Shown here: positions 60,177 through 64,000 of the stretch, piece by piece
Layout of the letters: each line of letters opens with the position of its first letter
How positions within the stretch are numbered: position 1 is the first letter of the stretch
Assembly: GCF_006384975.1 (NCBI RefSeq)
Contig: NZ_CP021645.1
Span: forward strand, 4,058,001 to 4,122,000
DNA from: Pseudomonas oryzihabitans
GTDB taxonomy: Bacteria > Pseudomonadota > Gammaproteobacteria > Pseudomonadales > Pseudomonadaceae
Length of the DNA stretch: 64,000 bases
Direction: 5' to 3'
Made by a program: the position numbers and the translations under genes
The notes under the pieces: generated by a model
What the model was told of the DNA's origin: nothing
The model's database searches: none
Seen by the model: the letters and a program-made list of their open reading frames with translations, nothing else

Positions 60177-60854
60177 ATGCAACCCTTCGCCATCGCTCCT
60201 TCGATCCTGTCCGCCGATTTCGCCCGTCTCGGCGAAGAAGTTGACAGGGTCCTCGCCGCCGGTGCCGACATGGTCCATTTCGACGTGATGGACAACCACT
60301 ATGTGCCCAATCTCACCATCGGGCCCATGGTCTGCAAGGCGCTGCGCAACTACGGGGTGACCGCCCCCATCGACGTGCACCTGATGGTCAAGCCGGTGGA
60401 TCGCATCATCGGCGACTTCATCGAGGCCGGCGCCACCGACATCACCTTCCACCCGGAAGCCTCCGAGCATATCGACCGCTCCCTGCAACTGATCAAGGAC
60501 GGCGGTTGCCGCGCCGGTCTGGTGTTCAACCCGGCCACCTCGCTGGACGCCCTCAAGTACGTGATGGACAAGATCGACATGGTGCTGCTGATGAGCGTCA
60601 ACCCCGGCTTCGGTGGCCAGAAGTTCATCCCCGGCACCCTCGACAAGCTGCGCGAGGCGCGGGCCCTTATCGACGCCTCGGGGCGGCCGATCCGACTGGA
60701 GATCGATGGCGGCGTCAACGTCAAGAACATCGGCGAGATCGCCCGCGCCGGGGCCGATACCTTCGTCGCCGGCTCGGCCATCTTCGGCCAGGCGGACTAT
60801 GCTGCGGTGATCCAGGCGATGCGTGCTGAGCTAGCCAAGGCCCAGTCGGTATGA
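60177..60854 (+). CDS. rpe: Ribulose-phosphate 3-epimerase
   Basis: 225 residues from [20 protein letters not shown]; the longer in-frame frame upstream is antisense to the previous gene. TIM barrel with [20 protein letters not shown] (metal-binding His and Asp), [12 protein letters not shown] and [14 protein letters not shown], and IEIDGG-like [15 protein letters not shown]. It interconverts ribulose-5-P and xylulose-5-P. Overlaps gph by 4 bp. Confidence 0.96.
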   Translation: MQPFAIAPSILSADFARLGEEVDRVLAAGADMVHFDVMDNHYVPNLTIGPMVCKALRNYGVTAPIDVHLMVKPVDRIIGDFIEAGATDITFHPEASEHIDRSLQLIKDGGCRAGLVFNPATSLDALKYVMDKIDMVLLMSVNPGFGGQKFIPGTLDKLREARALIDASGRPIRLEIDGGVNVKNIGEIARAGADTFVAGSAIFGQADYAAVIQAMRAELAKAQSV

Positions 60855-61531
60855 GTGCCCTGGTGCGGCTCGGCGGTGGTCATCCGCCCGAACTGGTGAT
60901 GTTCGACCTCGATGGCACCCTGCTGGATTCCGCGCCGGACCTGGCCGCGGCGGTGGACGCCATGCTCGAACGGCTGGGCCGCGCGCCAGCCGGTCTGGCC
61001 AAGGTGCGCCTGTGGATCGGCAATGGCGCCCGGGTGCTGGTACGCCGTGCCCTGGCCGATGACATGCAGCACGACGCCGTGGACGATGCCGCGGCCGACC
61101 GCGCCCTGGCGCTGTTCATGGAGCTCTATGGTGGCAGCCATGCCCTGACCCGCGTCTATCCCGGCGTGCTGGACAGCCTGGCGCTGCTGCGCACCCTGGG
61201 CGTGCGCCTGGCGGTGATCACCAACAAGCCGGAGCGCTTCGTCGCGCCGCTGCTGGCCGACATGGGCTTGGGTGACTTCGACTGGATCGTCGGCGGCGAT
61301 ACCCTGCCGCAGCAGAAGCCCGATCCGGCGGGCCTGTTGCTGGTGATGGACAAGGCCGGCGTGTCTGCCGAGCAGGCTCTGTTCATTGGCGACTCGCGCA
61401 ACGACATCCGCGCCGCCCGCGCGGCCGGGGTACGCTGCGTGGCGCTGAGCTACGGCTATAATCACGGTGAGCCCATCGCCAACGAGCAACCCGACCTGGT
61501 GGTCGACGATCTGCGCGAGCTGTTCATCTAG
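60851..61531 (+). CDS. gph: Phosphoglycolate phosphatase
   Basis: 226 residues. HAD nucleophile motif [20 protein letters not shown] near residues 17-36, motif II in [11 protein letters not shown], and motif IV with [18 protein letters not shown]. It clears phosphoglycolate from DNA repair. ATGA overlap with rpe; upstream of trpE as in other pseudomonads. Confidence 0.95.
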   Translation: MSALVRLGGGHPPELVMFDLDGTLLDSAPDLAAAVDAMLERLGRAPAGLAKVRLWIGNGARVLVRRALADDMQHDAVDDAAADRALALFMELYGGSHALTRVYPGVLDSLALLRTLGVRLAVITNKPERFVAPLLADMGLGDFDWIVGGDTLPQQKPDPAGLLLVMDKAGVSAEQALFIGDSRNDIRAARAAGVRCVALSYGYNHGEPIANEQPDLVVDDLRELFI

Positions 61532-61648
61532 CGTCAGGCGTGGCCGGCCGGTTGCCTTGCCGCGCCGGCTAGGCTAACGTGGCCCTTCACCCCAAGAGCA
61601 AGAGATCGCATCGTGGTGGTCACCCGCACAGGCTCCTCGCGAGCATGG

Positions 61649-61693
61649 ATGAAAGTCATCAAGGCCCTGGCCCGTTGGCGCTGGCGCGCCTGA
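61649..61693 (+). CDS. Tryptophan-rich leader peptide of trpE
   Basis: 14 residues: MKVIKALARWRWRA, with two tryptophans alternating with arginine near the end (TGG at 61676 and 61682). A longer version could begin at GTG 61613 with a third tryptophan. Such peptides sense charged tRNA-Trp; ribosome stalling at the Trp codons favours anti-termination. Attenuation of trpE is reported in pseudomonads. It ends 72 bp before trpE. Confidence 0.72.
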   Translation: MKVIKALARWRWRA

Positions 61694-61738
61694 TTTCGTC
61701 TTGGCCGGTAGTAGACCGGCGCGCTGTGCACCCGACCT
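61683..61738 (+). promoter_or_regulatory. Attenuator-like region before trpE
   Basis: GCCGGT-agtag-ACCGGC (61704-61720) forms a hairpin. GGCGCGCC (61683-61690, overlapping the Trp codons) can pair instead with GGCGCGCT (61718-61725), which would disrupt that hairpin. A T-rich tail (CCTTTCGTTTTCC) lies at about 61736-61748. This suits an attenuation switch, but the exact terminator fold needs computing. Confidence 0.5.
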
Positions 61739-61765
61739 TTCGTTTTCCTCGCCACGAGGCTGATC

Positions 61766-63244
61766 ATGACCCGCGACGACTTCCTGCGCCTGGCCGCTCA
61801 AGGCTATAACCGCATTCCCTTGGCCTTCGAAACCCTGGCCGACTTCGACACCCCCCTCTCCCTTTATCTGAAGCTGGCCGATGCGCCCAACTCCTATCTG
61901 CTGGAGTCGGTGCAGGGCGGCGAGAAGTGGGGGCGCTATTCGATCATCGGCCTGCCGTGCCGGACGCTGCTGCGCGTGCATGGCTACGAGGTGACCGTGC
62001 ACGAGGGCGAGGAGCAGCTCGAAGCCTGCACCGTCGAGGACCCGCTGGCCTTCGTCGAGGCGTTCAAGACCCGCTATCGCGTGCCGGCGGTGCCCAACCT
62101 GCCCAAGTTCGATGGCGGTCTGGTGGGTTACTTCGGCTATGACTGCGTGCGTTACGTGGAAAAACGCCTGGGTGCCTCGCCCAATCCCGATCCGCTGGGC
62201 ACGCCGGACATTCTGCTGATGGTGTCGGACGAGGTGGTGGTGTTCGACAACCTCGCCGGCAAGCTGCACTGCATCGTGCTGGTGGACCCGGCCCAGCCGG
62301 AGGCCTACGAGCAGGGCCAGGCGCGTCTGGCCGCGTTGCGCGAGCGCATCCGCCAACCCATCGCCCCGCGTCTGGGCCTGGATTTCAATGCCATGCAGGT
62401 GCCTGGCGAGCCGGCTTTCCGCTCCAGCTACAGCCGTGACGACTACGAAAATGCGGTGGCGCGGATCAAGGACTACATCCTGGCCGGCGACTGCATGCAG
62501 GTGGTGCCGTCGCAGCGCATGACCATCGATTTCCAGGCCGCACCTATCGACCTCTACCGGGCGCTGCGCTGCTTCAACCCCACGCCCTACATGTACTTCT
62601 TCAACTTCGGTGACTTCCACGTGGTCGGCAGTTCGCCCGAGGTGCTGGTACGGGTGGAGGACGGCGAGATCACCGTCCGCCCCATCGCTGGTACCCGCCC
62701 GCGCGGGGCTACCGAAGAGGCCGATCTGGCGCTGGAGCGCGACCTGCTGGCCGATGCCAAGGAGCTGGCCGAGCACCTGATGCTGATCGATCTGGGCCGC
62801 AACGACGTCGGTCGGGTCTCCGCCACTGGCAGCGTGACCCTGACCGAGAAGATGGTCATCGAGCGTTATTCCAACGTGATGCACATCGTCAGCAACGTCA
62901 CCGGTCGGCTCAAGCCCGAGCTCTCCGCCATGGACGCCCTGCGCGCCATCCTGCCGGCCGGCACCCTGTCTGGCGCGCCGAAGATCCGCGCCATGGAGAT
63001 CATCGACGAACTGGAGCCGGTCAAGCGCGGTATCTATGGCGGCGCCGTGGGCTACCTGGCCTGGAACGGCAACATGGACACCGCCATCGCCATCCGCACC
63101 GCGGTGATCAAGGACGGCGAGCTGCACGTCCAGGCGGGCGGCGGCATCGTCGCCGATTCCCAGCCGGCCGCGGAATGGGAAGAGACCCTCAACAAGAGAC
63201 GCGCCATGTTCCGCGCGGTGAAGTTGGCGGAAGGGAAGGTTTAG
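61766..63244 (+). CDS. trpE: Anthranilate synthase component I
   Basis: 492 residues. N-terminal domain with [18 protein letters not shown]. Chorismate-binding half with [36 protein letters not shown] (around residue 307), [12 protein letters not shown] (around residue 337) and [18 protein letters not shown] (around residue 395), ending with [20 protein letters not shown]. With TrpG it makes anthranilate, first step to tryptophan. Preceded by a leader peptide; GAGG lies before the ATG. trpG-D-C are not in the window. Confidence 0.97.
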   Translation: MTRDDFLRLAAQGYNRIPLAFETLADFDTPLSLYLKLADAPNSYLLESVQGGEKWGRYSIIGLPCRTLLRVHGYEVTVHEGEEQLEACTVEDPLAFVEAFKTRYRVPAVPNLPKFDGGLVGYFGYDCVRYVEKRLGASPNPDPLGTPDILLMVSDEVVVFDNLAGKLHCIVLVDPAQPEAYEQGQARLAALRERIRQPIAPRLGLDFNAMQVPGEPAFRSSYSRDDYENAVARIKDYILAGDCMQVVPSQRMTIDFQAAPIDLYRALRCFNPTPYMYFFNFGDFHVVGSSPEVLVRVEDGEITVRPIAGTRPRGATEEADLALERDLLADAKELAEHLMLIDLGRNDVGRVSATGSVTLTEKMVIERYSNVMHIVSNVTGRLKPELSAMDALRAILPAGTLSGAPKIRAMEIIDELEPVKRGIYGGAVGYLAWNGNMDTAIAIRTAVIKDGELHVQAGGGIVADSQPAAEWEETLNKRRAMFRAVKLAEGKV

Positions 63245-63266
63245 GGCAGCGCCTCAGCTGTTAGCG

Positions 63267-63350
63267 GATCGCGGCCATGGCGGCCCGCCGATGCGGCCGC
63301 TCCTACAGGTTAGCTCCGTGCCCGTAGGAGCGGCCCATGGCCGCGATAAG
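63267..63350. repeat. REP-type palindromic pair downstream of trpE
   Basis: GATCGCGGCCATGG...GCGGCCGCTCCTAC is mirrored by GTAGGAGCGGCC-CATGGCCGCGAT. The arms follow the style of Pseudomonas REP elements (GTAGGAGCGGC...). It may terminate or stabilise the converging trpE and carboxylase messages. Confidence 0.75.
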
Positions 63351-63359
63351 GCACTCCGC

Positions 63360-64000
63360 CTAAACGTCTTCGATCCGCCCCAGGACGGCCCCGGCCGCCA
63401 GGTAGTCCCCGGCCGGCTGGGTGATCGCCAGGCGCCCGGCGCGTGGAGCGAGGACCTGGGTTTCCATCTTCATCGCCTCCATCACCGCGACCACCTGACC
63501 GGCTGCGACCGTGGCGCCGTCCTCCACCGCCCAGGCGTGCAGGTTGCCCGCCACCGGGGTGGTGAGGGCATTGGCGTCGGCTGCGGGAGCTGCCGCTACC
63601 GCTTCGCCGGCCGGGGCGCTCACGGCCAGGCCGCGTAGCAGGGCGCTGGGCAGGCCGAGGGCGTGGCGGCGGCCGTCGATCTCGACGAAGGTGCGCAGCA
63701 CGCCGTCGTCAGCTGGCTCGCTGCGCGGCGCCAGGGCGATCTGCTCGGCGAATACCGTCTCGATCCAGCGGGTGTGCACGGCGAAGGCCGCGCCGGTGAA
63801 GTCGGCATGGGCCATCACCGCCTGGTGGAAGGGCAGGACCGTGGCGACGCCTTCCACGCTGAACTCCGCCAGGGCACGGCGGGCGCGGGCGATGGCCTGC
63901 TCGCGGGTGGCGCCGGTGACGATCAGCTTGGCGATCATGGAGTCGAAATTGGGCGCCACCTGGGAGCCGGCCGCCACGCCGCTGTCCAGGCGGATGCCGG
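63360..64000 (-). CDS. Biotin-dependent acyl-CoA carboxylase alpha subunit, 3' part
   Basis: About 212 residues of the C-terminus; the frame runs past the window edge. First visible part is the end of biotin carboxylase (SMIAKLIVTGATREQAIARA, RRALAEFSVEGVATVLPFHQ). A middle linker follows, then a biotinyl domain from about 60 residues before the stop with the biotin-lysine motif VMEAMKMETQVLA. This resembles acetyl-, propionyl- or methylcrotonyl-CoA carboxylases with fused biotin carrier; the acyl substrate cannot be decided here. It converges on trpE across a REP element. Confidence 0.88.
   Translation of the reverse strand, partial: GIRLDSGVAAGSQVAPNFDSMIAKLIVTGATREQAIARARRALAEFSVEGVATVLPFHQAVMAHADFTGAAFAVHTRWIETVFAEQIALAPRSEPADDGVLRTFVEIDGRRHALGLPSALLRGLAVSAPAGEAVAAAPAADANALTTPVAGNLHAWAVEDGATVAAGQVVAVMEAMKMETQVLAPRAGRLAITQPAGDYLAAGAVLGRIEDV

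Overview
The window is a high-GC proteobacterial chromosome segment, almost certainly from Pseudomonas. The right half keeps a gene order I know from that genus: rpoD-dnaG-rpsU, tsaD, plsY, folB-folK, cca, spoVR-yeaH-prkA, glpE-apaH-apaG-rsmA-pdxA, surA-lptD, amgK-murU-djlA, rpe-gph-trpE. The species cannot be fixed from sequence reading alone. A strain near P. oryzihabitans is an untested guess. No rRNA, CRISPR array, insertion sequence, integrase or phage structural gene was seen. One tRNA gene is present.

Left part (1-24800). It opens with the end of a type I secretion adaptor and its TolC partner. Metabolic and envelope genes follow: srkA, a Tat-exported PhoX phosphatase behind a candidate Pho box, comF, an alpha/beta hydrolase, a PEP-mutase-like lyase, a periplasmic cupin, a DUF1810 protein, an MHS-type permease and a thioredoxin. 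Next are two long acyl-CoA dehydrogenases; the first sits behind a clear sigma-70 promoter overlapped by a PsrA-like palindrome. Between the second dehydrogenase and a YqaE/Pmp3 peptide lies what I read as a Gac/Rsm small RNA. It has a GacA-type upstream box, a -10 element, at least five hairpins showing GGA in the loop, and an intrinsic terminator. A four-gene signalling operon follows (CHASE3-GAF-kinase with three receiver domains, CheR, CheB, receiver-kinase), then a uronate dehydrogenase/lactonase pair and an acyltransferase.

Accessory part (24800-34960). This stretch holds a Fic protein, a DUF4337 membrane protein, a HipB/HipA pair behind a 12-bp palindrome, and a frameshifted zinc-ribbon pseudogene. 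Then come two large AT-richer genes of unknown function, the first with an N-terminal PD-(D/E)xK-like nuclease signature and a long helical body, and finally an AbiTii-domain gene. It ends at the 3' end of a tRNA with anticodon CAU beside rpoD. I interpret it as a defence island. The nuclease/partner pair is the best candidate here for an undescribed system.

Right part (34960-64000). This is core genome: the macromolecular synthesis operon with an internal terminator between rpsU and dnaG; tsaD; folate and phospholipid genes; CCA-adding enzyme; the PrkA stress module; rRNA methylation, pyridoxine and outer-membrane assembly genes; peptidoglycan recycling genes; rpe-gph; and trpE preceded by a tryptophan-rich leader peptide. 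The window closes inside a biotin-dependent carboxylase alpha subunit. Several palindromic intergenic repeats (15233, 33831, 42253, 42339, 48833, 63267) punctuate the core.
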